A stretch of 44,074 bases of DNA. Origin: Clostridia bacterium. Its GTDB lineage: Bacteria > Bacillota > Clostridia > Oscillospirales > CAG-272. The stretch lies in the NCBI GenBank assembly GCA_017518975.1, contig JAFWTH010000098.1, positions 1-44,074 of the forward strand. The letters are read 5' to 3'. The position numbers and the translations under genes are program-made. A model generated the notes under the pieces. It was given only the letters and a program-made list of their open reading frames with translations. It was not told the origin of the DNA and searched no databases. The number at the start of each line of letters is the position of its first letter. The first letter of the stretch is position 1. This document shows positions 33,784-41,865 of the stretch, piece by piece.

Positions 33784-34620
33784 ATGGGCTTCTCGAGTAA
33801 AGATGACGCCATCATATGCTATTTGAAAGAAAACAATGTTAATTTTCGTCCTATTATTTCCGATTGTTTAATTCCAATACAGGAATTGTTTTACTATTTT
33901 GTCATTTCAGGCATGAGCCCGGGTGAGTACGATAATCTTGATAGTCTTGAAAAAAAACTTCCCCAGATAGGACTTGAAATCACTAACAAAAGTGAAGAAA
34001 AAAGCATATCGCAAATCAAGAGGACGATTCGGTCATCAAAAGAGTTTACAGGATCGTTTTTAAGTTATGATTCGCCCGCCGGTTCAAGTAAATGGGCATA
34101 CATAAAATGGGAGGATGAGAACTTCATTTTAAAGTTCGCTCCGGAAGATTGCCCGAAAACTATTGAATCGACAAGCCTGAAAAAATCATACTGCAAAGGG
34201 TTTTTCCAAATACGCCCGAAAAAAGGATGTGAGCGTATTTGTGTAAACACATATACCGACTATTCAAAAGAATTGATAAGTCTTTCGCCGTTTTATTTTT
34301 TTGAATCGGATCTGTATCATTTTAGGGACTTGCTCTATCGTATGCAAAATTTCATTTTGACATATTGGATAAGCAGAAGCAGAATGAAGGAGTTGTTCTC
34401 AAACGATATCGACTTGTCGATTATGAATTATACGCTCAGGAAGGCACAAAAATATTATGCGATATCAACCCACTTAAAAAACACAGACTACCTGCAGCGC
34501 ATTTGCTTTACTATTCTTCAGGATATGAACAAAAATGATATAGCTTTATTGAAATCACTGAACCAAAAAACGGAGGAAAAAGGACATGGAAGAAACGATC
34601 AATGGTCTTTTAAGGGATAG
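33784..34620 (+). CDS. Unrecognised cluster protein
   Basis: 278 residues, no signal peptide or membrane segment. I do not recognise a domain. Alternating hydrophobic and charged stretches in the middle (WAYIKWEDENFILKFAPED) suggest a beta-rich core; the C-terminal 100 residues look helical. The tail ICFTILQDMNKNDIALLKSL faintly resembles the tail of the BtrH-like protein at 36676. The ATG at 33784 comes directly after the kinase stop; a TTG at 33769 with GAGG at 9 nt is an alternative. It overlaps the carrier-protein gene by 35 bases, so it belongs to the series. Confidence 0.7.
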   Translation: MGFSSKDDAIICYLKENNVNFRPIISDCLIPIQELFYYFVISGMSPGEYDNLDSLEKKLPQIGLEITNKSEEKSISQIKRTIRSSKEFTGSFLSYDSPAGSSKWAYIKWEDENFILKFAPEDCPKTIESTSLKKSYCKGFFQIRPKKGCERICVNTYTDYSKELISLSPFYFFESDLYHFRDLLYRMQNFILTYWISRSRMKELFSNDIDLSIMNYTLRKAQKYYAISTHLKNTDYLQRICFTILQDMNKNDIALLKSLNQKTEEKGHGRNDQWSFKG

Positions 34621-34816
34621 TTTTTTCTGCCAAGATATTGAACCGGAAAACAACTTACGAGAGGATTTGGGCATCGACAGTTTGAGTATGGTCGAATTCA
34701 TAGTGGAATTGGAAGACACGTTTGGTATTGAGATTGACGAAAGCGATCTTGATCCTCATGCTCTTCAAACGGTCAAACAAATCTATTCTCTGATCGGAAA
34801 GTACGTGGAGGACTAA
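34586..34816 (+). CDS. Acyl carrier protein 1
   Basis: 76 residues. The phosphopantetheine attachment site is Ser32 in LGIDSLSMVEF, followed by the acidic helix II/III typical of carrier proteins (VELEDTFGIEIDESDL). It holds an activated acyl or amino-acyl group as a thioester. An adenylating enzyme directly follows, which is the expected loader. GGAGG and AAAGGA lie before the ATG. No phosphopantetheinyl transferase gene is visible in the window. Confidence 0.93.
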   Translation: MEETINGLLRDSFFCQDIEPENNLREDLGIDSLSMVEFIVELEDTFGIEIDESDLDPHALQTVKQIYSLIGKYVED

Positions 34817-36148
34817 ATGCTGTATAACCTCATTAAAGAAAGAATGATGAGGACTCCTTCCCAGGTAATAATTGAAGGGCAAAGAGCCTTGTCATTTGAA
34901 GACGTGATCAAACAGTCAGAAGAAATCGGGAAAAGGATAAGAGGAGATAAATACGGTTTACTTTGTAATAGCTGCATTGATTCGGTTGTTTACTTATTGG
35001 CGTGTTTATATTCGCATATCACCGTAGTTCCGCTGTCGATTCAATATGGGCAGAAACATATAGACAGCATAATAAAAGCAATTGATATAAACAACCTGAT
35101 TACGGATAAAGGTATAATCGGTTCCTCGAAAACCGAGGAAGAATCCGACTACCTATCTGACGTCGCTCTAATAATGTGTACGTCCGGGACCACCGGCGTC
35201 CCGAAAGGCGCGATGATAACGGAAGACAATCTTTTGACGAACTTGACAGATATAGACGAATATTTCAAGATCGATAAATCAGATTCAATTTTAATTGCCA
35301 GACCAATTTATCACTGCGCGGTTTTAACAGGCGAGTTGCTTATTTCGCTCATCAAGGGTGTTCGTATCGTATTTCTTTCGGAAGGTTTTGTCCCTGTCAA
35401 CGTAATGAAAAGAATATCAGAAGACAAAATATCTGTTCTTTGCGGTACTCCCACTCTTTTCTACCATTTATCCCTTCTGAACAACAAGTCATCCGAAAAG
35501 CGACAATTAAAAACAATTGCCGTGAGCGGGGAATGTATGACTGCTGATGTTGCAGTTAAGATGAGGAATGCATTCCCTGACGCCAATATATATAACGTGT
35601 ATGGGCTGACCGAGGCGAGCCCCCGTGTGTCTTACCTTCCTCCAGAGGAATTCGATTCCAATCCGACATCTGTCGGAATTCCGCTTTCGTCACTCCAAGT
35701 TAAAGTTGAGGAAAATGAACTATGTGTCCGCGGGAAAAGTGTAATGAAAGGATATTACAGGAATTCGGAGAAAACGAACAAGGCAATTGTTGACGGTTGG
35801 CTTCATACAGGGGATGTTGCAGAAGTTGATGAAAACCATCGAATTTACATAAAGTGTCGAAAAGACAATATGATTATTCGCGCGGGAATGAACATTTACC
35901 CTCAGGAAATTGAGAACGCACTCAAAACAAGCAGCCAAATTAAGGACGTTCTCGCATTTGGAATGAAAAAGGATACTGTTGGAGAAAAAATCGTTGTCAG
36001 AGTTGTGAGTGAATTGAGTAAACCGGAAATATATTCTGTCTGCAAAGAGAAACTCCCGTTGTACGAATTACCCGATGAAATTGAAATAGTCGACAGTATT
36101 CCAAGAAATGCTTCCGGAAAGGTAATTCGAAATGCATCACTCAATTGA
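34817..36148 (+). CDS. AMP-forming acyl/aminoacyl ligase 1
   Basis: 443 residues, shorter than the usual 500 or so. It activates a carboxylic acid with ATP and passes it to a thiol, here probably the carrier protein encoded just before it. Motifs: A3 TSGTTGVPKG (122-131), A5 YGLTEASPR, A7 LHTGD, A8 MIIRAGMNIYPQEIE, and the catalytic Lys435 in SGKVIR near the end. The ATG begins directly after the carrier-protein stop, with GGAGG at 5-6 nt. The binding pocket does not let me name the substrate. Confidence 0.9.
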   Translation: MLYNLIKERMMRTPSQVIIEGQRALSFEDVIKQSEEIGKRIRGDKYGLLCNSCIDSVVYLLACLYSHITVVPLSIQYGQKHIDSIIKAIDINNLITDKGIIGSSKTEEESDYLSDVALIMCTSGTTGVPKGAMITEDNLLTNLTDIDEYFKIDKSDSILIARPIYHCAVLTGELLISLIKGVRIVFLSEGFVPVNVMKRISEDKISVLCGTPTLFYHLSLLNNKSSEKRQLKTIAVSGECMTADVAVKMRNAFPDANIYNVYGLTEASPRVSYLPPEEFDSNPTSVGIPLSSLQVKVEENELCVRGKSVMKGYYRNSEKTNKAIVDGWLHTGDVAEVDENHRIYIKCRKDNMIIRAGMNIYPQEIENALKTSSQIKDVLAFGMKKDTVGEKIVVRVVSELSKPEIYSVCKEKLPLYELPDEIEIVDSIPRNASGKVIRNASLN

Positions 36149-36701
36149 AAAAGAGTTTAAATTTTTGGTTGAGAAGAACACGTTTGAAGAAACAAAACGT
36201 CGGATAAAAACAAATGGGTATAAATCTGATAATAAGGTTCAGATCAACTATTACTATGATACAGACGATTACCGTTTATTAAAATCCGACCGTACTGTCC
36301 GGGTTCGTCAAAATGGAGAGAAACTAATCCTTCAAGTCAAAAATCATCTTCAAAACAAAGAAGAGTTTTCAACAAGTGATGAATACGAAAAGAAGATAGG
36401 TTTTCTTCCGAACAAAATACTCTTCAAAGGATTACCGATGTACGTACAGTTTCTTGGCACCCTGATTACACGCCGCGAGACGTTTTGTTTCGGGACAAGC
36501 GGGCAGATCTGCTTTGATGTTAATGAATATCTTGGAGTTGTCGATTATGAAATAGAAATCGAATTTGATGAACAAGATCTTAAAGAGGCACAGGAAATAT
36601 CAAAGATGATAAAAAGGTATTTAAAGCCGGGAAATAAGTACTCAAGGTTTGTCAGACAAAAGGAGTTGCAGCAAAGTGAAGCGTGTTTTCTTACCTTATA
36701 A
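36132..36701 (+). CDS. CYTH-domain protein (triphosphate tunnel enzyme family)
   Basis: 189 residues. The ExExK signature is at residues 6-10 (EKEFK). Basic strand patterns (RTVRVRQ, LILQVK) and the acidic VDYEIEIEFDE near 137-147 complete the tunnel that binds triphosphate with divalent metal. Family members cleave or cyclise triphosphates (thiamine triphosphatase, class IV adenylyl cyclase). Its overlap with the ligase gene (17 bases) and with the BtrH-like gene (26 bases) ties it to the pathway. A role next to the kinase and nucleotidyltransferase is an inference. Confidence 0.85.
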   Translation: MHHSIEKEFKFLVEKNTFEETKRRIKTNGYKSDNKVQINYYYDTDDYRLLKSDRTVRVRQNGEKLILQVKNHLQNKEEFSTSDEYEKKIGFLPNKILFKGLPMYVQFLGTLITRRETFCFGTSGQICFDVNEYLGVVDYEIEIEFDEQDLKEAQEISKMIKRYLKPGNKYSRFVRQKELQQSEACFLTL

Positions 36702-37677
36702 TGAGCCGATGTACTCAACATATCATTGGATGTCGTGCGCCGGGATACCGGCGAAACAAAACCCGACGTCAGATAATTGGTATTATAACAATACGGTTAA
36801 CTGGAGGTGCACTCGCAGATTTCTGAACGGGTATACTTCTCCGGAATTAAACCTTGGCACTGGAATAACGTTGGATCTTCCCTTTTTAAACGTATTATGT
36901 GTCAATATGCGACTTATACGAAGATGCCCGATTGAGATAATCAAAACAATGCTTGACGACGGTTTTTACGTTGTGTTTCATGGGGTAGATGACTTTTATG
37001 TTGAGGGGAAAAGTTGGTATAGGGAACATCACTTCAGTCACGATGGCCTGATTATCGGGTATGATGATGAAAAAGAGGTGTTTTCTATCGCCGCGTATGA
37101 CCAGAGATGGATATTTACAGTTTTCGAGACCCCCCAACAGGGTTTTTTAGAGGCTATTTCTTCAACGTGTAGTGTAGGGGATTACGGTGAGCTCCAGGCG
37201 GTAAAAGCGAAAGAAAATGAAATAGTTGAATTAGATCTCGAAATGATCTATAATGGTTTATCTAATTACTTAACTGCTGATTTGTCTCAATATCCCATGT
37301 CTTGCCAGGATATTGTCTGGGGAGTTCCGGTTTACGACTTCATTTGTTTGTATTTTGACAAATTAGACGATGGAAGTATTCCATACGAGAGAAGAGATAA
37401 TCGAATTATGCGGTTTATATGGGAACACAAGAAGTGTATGCTGGGAAGAATAAACGCTGTTGAGATAAAATGCAGATGGAACAACAATCTGAGCGAATCA
37501 TACAAAAGAGTGGTTGAGAAGGCGGATAAAGCGAGATTTATCTATTCAAAATACTCCATCAAAAAGAGTAGCTCAAGCCTGGAAGGGATCCAAACAATCC
37601 TTATGGAAATTAAAGATGAAGAAGTTAGTATTCTAAAAAATCTATGCAACAAGCTGAAAGGGTATATCGATGGCTGA
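36676..37677 (+). CDS. BtrH-like acyltransferase candidate
   Basis: 333 residues. The opening KRVFLPYNEPMYSTYHWMSC and the block SHDGLIIGYDDEKEVFSIAAYD near residue 120 resemble the N-terminal domain of butirosin protein BtrH, a papain-like fold that moves an acyl group from a carrier protein to an amine. The match is recognised by pattern only. The catalytic Cys cannot be fixed: Cys21 and His117/His118 or His121 are candidates. GTG 36676 has AGGAG at 10 nt; an earlier TTG at 36649 is possible. The neighbouring carrier protein and ligase fit this role. Confidence 0.55.
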   Translation: MKRVFLPYNEPMYSTYHWMSCAGIPAKQNPTSDNWYYNNTVNWRCTRRFLNGYTSPELNLGTGITLDLPFLNVLCVNMRLIRRCPIEIIKTMLDDGFYVVFHGVDDFYVEGKSWYREHHFSHDGLIIGYDDEKEVFSIAAYDQRWIFTVFETPQQGFLEAISSTCSVGDYGELQAVKAKENEIVELDLEMIYNGLSNYLTADLSQYPMSCQDIVWGVPVYDFICLYFDKLDDGSIPYERRDNRIMRFIWEHKKCMLGRINAVEIKCRWNNNLSESYKRVVEKADKARFIYSKYSIKKSSSSLEGIQTILMEIKDEEVSILKNLCNKLKGYIDG

Positions 37678-38191
37678 AAAATCTATTATGGAAATCATAA
37701 AAGAGAGACGGAGCATCAGGAGTTTCTCCGATGAAGAAATCTCTGATACTGTAATTCGAATGATTCTTGAGGCTGGAATATACGCTCCTTCAGGAAAAAA
37801 CAGACGTCCCTGGCGATTTGCCGTAATAAAAAACAAAAGTATCTTGCGGGAGATTTCTATGTTGACTGTCGTCAGCAGATTTATCCGAAATGCAGGCGCC
37901 TTAATACTTGTATATGTAAAATCGGATGGCAAATATCCTCTTGAAAAAGACATTTTGAGCATTGGAGGATGTGTACAGAACATTCTGTTATCAGCGACAG
38001 GAATAGGGATATCCACTTGTGTAATTGGAGAGCTGTTCGGTAAAGAAATGGATATAGACAAAATAGTAAAAATCGAGCACAGCGATATGGGACTTGTCTG
38101 CGGAATTGCATTAGGTAAATCAGAGGAAGAAAGTCCAACACAAGAGACTTTTAGTTTGAAGGATCATTTGTTATCCGAAGTCATCAACTAA
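37670..38191 (+). CDS. Nitroreductase-family flavin oxidoreductase
   Basis: 173 residues. ERRSIRSF (11-18), APSGKNRRPWRF (38-49) and the C-terminal GLVCGIALGK are the flavin-binding pattern of the small nitroreductase family. Within biosynthetic clusters such enzymes often oxidise or reduce ring or double-bond systems using FMN. It overlaps the BtrH-like gene by 8 bases and is the last gene of the first series. No terminator is obvious after it; an AT-rich operator region follows. Confidence 0.88.
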   Translation: MAEKSIMEIIKERRSIRSFSDEEISDTVIRMILEAGIYAPSGKNRRPWRFAVIKNKSILREISMLTVVSRFIRNAGALILVYVKSDGKYPLEKDILSIGGCVQNILLSATGIGISTCVIGELFGKEMDIDKIVKIEHSDMGLVCGIALGKSEEESPTQETFSLKDHLLSEVIN

Positions 38192-38207
38192 GAACAAAAC
38201 ATTGTTT

Positions 38208-38242
38208 TTGTATATTTGTAAGTAATAATTATCTATTTATCA
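38208..38242. promoter_or_regulatory. AT-rich direct-repeat operator before the second AraC gene
   Basis: Half-sites TTGTATATTTGTAA (38208) and TTATCTATTTATCA (38229) are 21 bp apart. The whole stretch aligns with 39363-39397 in front of the XRE gene. Confidence 0.6.
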
Positions 38243-38260
38243 TATTTTTCAACAAAAGCA

Positions 38261-38289
38261 TTGAGCTTTTCAATTTAAGCGATTATAAT
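38261..38289 (+). promoter_or_regulatory. Promoter of the second AraC gene
   Basis: TTGAGC (38261-38266), a 17-bp spacer, TATAAT (38284-38289), about 40 nt before the start at 38329. Confidence 0.75.
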
Positions 38290-38328
38290 TAATAATATTA
38301 TAGTTTTCTCATTCAGGAATGTGGCATT

Positions 38329-39264
38329 ATGAATCCTCAAACCGTAGGTATGGCTTATGATGTCGGAAGGATAGCTTTGATCGAATGCAAACTTGAAGAC
38401 AATCTAAAAGATCTCGATATAAAAGACAAGTGTTTTTTGATGATATTCGTCGACCGCGGAAAAGTTAAGTTTAAGGTCAAAGATACACTTCACGAAGCCA
38501 ACGCTCCTTGTGTTATTTGCTTTGATGAAAGAACTAATCCGGTTCTTGTCAGCAAAAAAGGACTGAAGTGCTATTCCGTTTATTTTCATCCTTCGTTTTT
38601 AAACCCAAATATGACGTTTGAGCTTGTTCATAGCGACAAATATTCCAATATTGGCACAGCTCACGATATGTTTCTTATGAAACCTTTTACGGATTCGGAG
38701 AGATTTGTTTATCCATTGTTCTATGAGCACATAGAAAACCTCAGACACCTAATCATCAACCTCAAGGGAGAACTTGAAATACAAAGGGACTGGTACTGGA
38801 CGTGCAGGACAAGATCATACTTTATGGAGGTTATGCTGGTACTTGAAAGACTCTATGGTATAATTGATACCAACAATGAAGGAGTACAAGTAAGATCAAT
38901 AAACTCAATCAATAACTACCATTTGAAAAATGCGATCATTTTCATAGAGAGTCATTACAGAGATAACATTCTTCGCTCAGATATTGCATCTGCAGCATCC
39001 ATTAACGTCAACTCACTAAGTGAACTGTTTCGTGAAGAACTCGATGTTTCGCCTATGGAGTATTTGCTTAATTACCGGATCTCTGTTGCGAAAAGAAAAC
39101 TGGAGTTTACAGAACTATCAATAAAAGAAGTGGCAGAGCAATCCGGATTTAAAACCGAATCTCTATTTTGCAAGAAATTTGTTCAGGTTACCGGTATGAC
39201 CGCAAAGCAATTCAGAAAGCAGTCAGTTGAAAAAAGAAAAGAGGCGTTCGCTAAAGACTCTTAA
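38329..39264 (+). CDS. AraC-family transcriptional regulator (second of a paralogous pair)
   Basis: 311 residues. The C-terminal AraC domain is at about 200-300 (SPMEYLLNYRISVAKRKLEFTEL; EVAEQSGFKTESLFCKKFVQVTGMTAKQFR, in parts). The N-terminal part aligns with the regulator at 27373, with the same DWYWxCRxRSYF core near 152 and similar spacing throughout, so the two arose by duplication. It has its own promoter and upstream operator, and a terminator follows. It separates the two biosynthetic series. It probably senses a cluster product or intermediate, but no ligand can be named. Confidence 0.88.
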   Translation: MNPQTVGMAYDVGRIALIECKLEDNLKDLDIKDKCFLMIFVDRGKVKFKVKDTLHEANAPCVICFDERTNPVLVSKKGLKCYSVYFHPSFLNPNMTFELVHSDKYSNIGTAHDMFLMKPFTDSERFVYPLFYEHIENLRHLIINLKGELEIQRDWYWTCRTRSYFMEVMLVLERLYGIIDTNNEGVQVRSINSINNYHLKNAIIFIESHYRDNILRSDIASAASINVNSLSELFREELDVSPMEYLLNYRISVAKRKLEFTELSIKEVAEQSGFKTESLFCKKFVQVTGMTAKQFRKQSVEKRKEAFAKDS

Positions 39265-39289
39265 GTGTTTATAATCAAATATTAGATTG

Positions 39290-39321
39290 AAAAGGCAGAT
39301 CAGTAAAACGGTCTGCTTTTT
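39290..39321 (+). terminator. Terminator of the second AraC gene
   Basis: Stem AAAGGCAGA / TCTGCTTTT followed by a short T-run, 26 bases after the stop. Confidence 0.75.
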
Positions 39322-39362
39322 GATATTCTGACTTGAAAACAATAAGGTTAAACGGACGATTT

Positions 39363-39397
39363 TTGTTTATTTGTAATGCATAATTGTTTGTTTATCA
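39363..39397. promoter_or_regulatory. AT-rich direct-repeat operator before the XRE gene
   Basis: TTGTTTATTTGTAA (39363) and TTGTTTGTTTATCA (39384) are repeated at exactly 21 bp. Same design and similar sequence as at 38208. Confidence 0.65.
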
Positions 39398-39401
39398 TTT
39401 T

Positions 39402-39431
39402 TTGAATCAGAATTATTGATTTGAATATAAA
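39402..39431 (+). promoter_or_regulatory. Promoter of the XRE gene
   Basis: TTGAAT (39402-39407), an 18-bp spacer, TATAAA (39426-39431), directly right of the operator. Confidence 0.6.
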
Positions 39432-39488
39432 TAGGTGATAAACTTGTCATAAAATCAAAATGACTTTAAAGTAACGGTGCGATATTAA

Positions 39489-39833
39489 ATGGATAATAAA
39501 GAAATATATAAAAAGATTGGTAAAAGAATAAAAAGTTGCAGAGAAAAAAGTCAAATGACTCAAGTCGAGTTGGCAAAAACAATCGGGTCATCAGTTGCTT
39601 TTGTCTCACAAATAGAAAGGGGATTATGTTTCCCAAGGGGAGAAAACCTGATCACGATTCTTAATGCGATAAATGCTTCAGCGGATGATATTTTCTGCGA
39701 TGTCGTTCACGCGTCTATGAAAATCAAAGCAGGTTCTTTGGATGCTTTAATAAAAGATCTCTCATATGAAAATCAGGCGAACATTATCGAAGTTGTTGAA
39801 CTATTAGTCTCCCAATATCAGGGAAAGAAATAA
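39489..39833 (+). CDS. XRE-family (Cro/CI-type) helix-turn-helix regulator
   Basis: 114 residues. The helix-turn-helix domain is at 7-65 (KRIKSCREKSQMTQVELAKTI, then SSVAFVSQIERGLCFPRGENLITIL). The C-terminal 45 residues form a probable dimerising helix. No ribosome binding site is clear before ATG 39489. It lies between the two biosynthetic series with its own promoter and terminator, which suggests a switch for one or both series. Confidence 0.88.
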   Translation: MDNKEIYKKIGKRIKSCREKSQMTQVELAKTIGSSVAFVSQIERGLCFPRGENLITILNAINASADDIFCDVVHASMKIKAGSLDALIKDLSYENQANIIEVVELLVSQYQGKK

Positions 39834-39865
39834 CTTGTTGTGATCGGATGAATCACTGGAGAATT

Positions 39866-39917
39866 AAAGACTTGTTCTCTTAAAGCATATTAAGCTTTTT
39901 GAGTTCAAGTCTTTTTT
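39866..39917 (+). terminator. Terminator of the XRE gene
   Basis: Arms AAAGACTTG (39866-39874) and CAAGTCTTT (39906-39914), followed by TTT. The loop is long and holds its own small AAAGC/GCTTT stem. Confidence 0.8.
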
Positions 39918-40168
39918 GTATCTAACGATTCAAATCTCTCCTTGAGGATTTTGATAATTACCAGTGGGTGAAAAACGTAATTCCTGTCGCCAAAATATTG
40001 TTGAAATGTCATTTTTCATTGTTTATTTGTCAGTTTTGTTCCAATTGTATTGACCGAGACTGGCATTTACCATATGATTAATAATGAAAAATAACCGCGA
40101 ACGTTTTTGAATGGCTGGATTAAAATAAATTTATACATATTTATACATATATGAGTGAGGCAGACGAA
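39918..40168 (+). promoter_or_regulatory. Control region and leader of the second biosynthetic series
   Basis: TTGACC (40050-40055), a 17-bp spacer and TATGAT (40073-40078) form the promoter. One half-site TTGTTTATTTGTCA (40019-40032) like those before the two regulators lies just upstream. The leader holds a direct repeat TTTATACATA near 40131-40150. No small peptide gene with a ribosome binding site is visible. Confidence 0.7.
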
Positions 40169-41614
40169 ATGCCAAAAACAATCAAGGATTACATCAGGCT
40201 GAATTCAACAATTGAAAAAGACGCGGTCGTCGAGGGTGAGAACAGTATCACATATTCCGGTCTTTATAAGAGAGCGAATATAATCGCCGAAAAGATCAAG
40301 TCAATTCAGTCAAACCGGTGTCATATTGCGATTGTAATTCCGAATTCAATCGATTATGTCGTCGCTTTCTCGGCCGTCGTCCTTTCGGATAACGTAGTAG
40401 TCCCGATATATGCGAAGTCATCGATTCATGAGGTTGAAAAGGTCGTCGACTATTGTGACATCGGAATGATTATTGCGGCTGATCAAACGATTGATTTCGT
40501 ACTGAGCGGGAAATACCGTCATAGGATAACGGTGCTGAATATCAGTAAAATGGAATCCTTCGAAATAGGCGACAAAAGGCGAAAGTTTGCGCCGACCAGT
40601 CCGGAAAACGTTCGTGTAATGCTTGGTACCTCCGGCAGCGTGGATTTTCCGAAACGTGTTATGCTTTCGGACGAAAACCTAATAGCTAATTCGAAGGATA
40701 TAATCAGATCCCTGAATTACACGGAAAACGAAAGGATCCTTGCCGTTCTTCCTTTCCCCTTCGCAGCAGGAAACACATCGCAAATCGTGGTGTCGCTGAT
40801 GCTCGGATCGTCATTATACATTTACACCGATTCTCTGTATCCCGATTTCTTCTTTAACGCGGTTGAAAAATACGGGATTACATCCACGACAATTGTATCG
40901 TCTGTTATGAACATTCTGTTGGAAGAAGGAAGGGACTATTCAGCTCAGGCGAAAACCCTGAATGTTATCTGTTTTGGCGGAGGAAGGACCGACGACCGTA
41001 CATTTGATCGCTTAAAGAAAAACCCTCTGTGCGATAAGTTCGTTCATATATACGGTCAGACTGAGGCATCGCCCAGAATATCGCATCTCTTTCTCAAAAC
41101 CGAAAAGGATAAGCTTCCGTCAGTTGGCAAGCCGCTTGAAAACGTATCGGTGAGACTCCGGAAAATGAATTTAAAGGAACAGTACGGAGAGATCCAAGTC
41201 AAGGGCAAGAACGTAATGGTCGGATACTATAAGAGCGATTCGTTTCCTGTAAGCGAAGGATGGCTCTCAACCGGTGATCTTGGATATATAGATGAAGAAG
41301 GTTATATCTACATAACCGGAAGAATAAAAAACCTGATTATTTTTGCGGGAATGAATATATTCCCGGAAGAAGTCGAGGTGGTTCTCAAACAGAATCCTCA
41401 TGTTAAGGAAGCTTTGGTTTATGCAGAAAGAAGTTTAGCGTACGGTGAAATCCCGATCGCCAGGGTTGCTTTAAAAGATAAGGGTTCGGTATCCGAGGCG
41501 GAGTTAAAAGAATTCTGTAAAAAGTACATTTCATACTACAAAGTTCCGTTTCGTATTGAGTTCGTCGAGAAGCTTGATCGGACTCATAACGGAAAAATAA
41601 TCAGAAAGGTATAA
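40169..41614 (+). CDS. AMP-forming acyl/aminoacyl ligase 2
   Basis: 481 residues. Motifs: A5 YGQTEASPR, A7 LSTGDLG, A8 LIIFAGMNIFPEEVE and catalytic Lys476 in NGKIIR. The A3 loop is unusual: TSGSVDFPK (154-162) instead of TSGTTGxPK, so the second half of the ATP phosphate loop is changed. The ATG at 40169 has GAGG at 8 nt; the ATG at 40151 has none. It is paired with carrier protein 2 encoded 9 bases downstream. It is related to ligase 1 but clearly divergent, so a different acid is probably activated. Confidence 0.88.
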   Translation: MPKTIKDYIRLNSTIEKDAVVEGENSITYSGLYKRANIIAEKIKSIQSNRCHIAIVIPNSIDYVVAFSAVVLSDNVVVPIYAKSSIHEVEKVVDYCDIGMIIAADQTIDFVLSGKYRHRITVLNISKMESFEIGDKRRKFAPTSPENVRVMLGTSGSVDFPKRVMLSDENLIANSKDIIRSLNYTENERILAVLPFPFAAGNTSQIVVSLMLGSSLYIYTDSLYPDFFFNAVEKYGITSTTIVSSVMNILLEEGRDYSAQAKTLNVICFGGGRTDDRTFDRLKKNPLCDKFVHIYGQTEASPRISHLFLKTEKDKLPSVGKPLENVSVRLRKMNLKEQYGEIQVKGKNVMVGYYKSDSFPVSEGWLSTGDLGYIDEEGYIYITGRIKNLIIFAGMNIFPEEVEVVLKQNPHVKEALVYAERSLAYGEIPIARVALKDKGSVSEAELKEFCKKYISYYKVPFRIEFVEKLDRTHNGKIIRKV

Positions 41615-41622
41615 AGAGAAAA

Positions 41623-41865
41623 ATGAAAGAAAAGATTTTGGAGATTATCGCATCTGTTTCCGCGACTGACAAAGCACCCGAAGAACTGGATGAAACAATG
41701 AAAATTATTGACGACTTGCAAATTGACTCACTCGGATTTGTACATATGATCCTCATTTTTGAAAGTACATTCAATATAAAATTCGACGACGAATACATCA
41801 ATATGGAGAAACTGGCGACGGTAAAGGATGTCATCAACTATGTTGAAGAAAAAACGAAAAAGTGA
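41623..41865 (+). CDS. Acyl carrier protein 2
   Basis: 80 residues. The attachment serine is Ser36 in LQIDSLGFVHM, in a carrier-protein fold with the usual acidic helices. It differs enough from carrier protein 1 to suggest a separate loading partner. It lies between ligase 2 and a PaaK-like ligase, either of which could charge it. The gene end overlaps the next start. Confidence 0.92.
   Translation: MKEKILEIIASVSATDKAPEELDETMKIIDDLQIDSLGFVHMILIFESTFNIKFDDEYINMEKLATVKDVINYVEEKTKK

Noticed and set aside
28648..34620. Lasso-peptide cluster (nucleotidyltransferase plus ABC exporter)
   Set aside because: No lasso cyclase (asparagine-synthetase-like) or leader protease and no precursor in the window.
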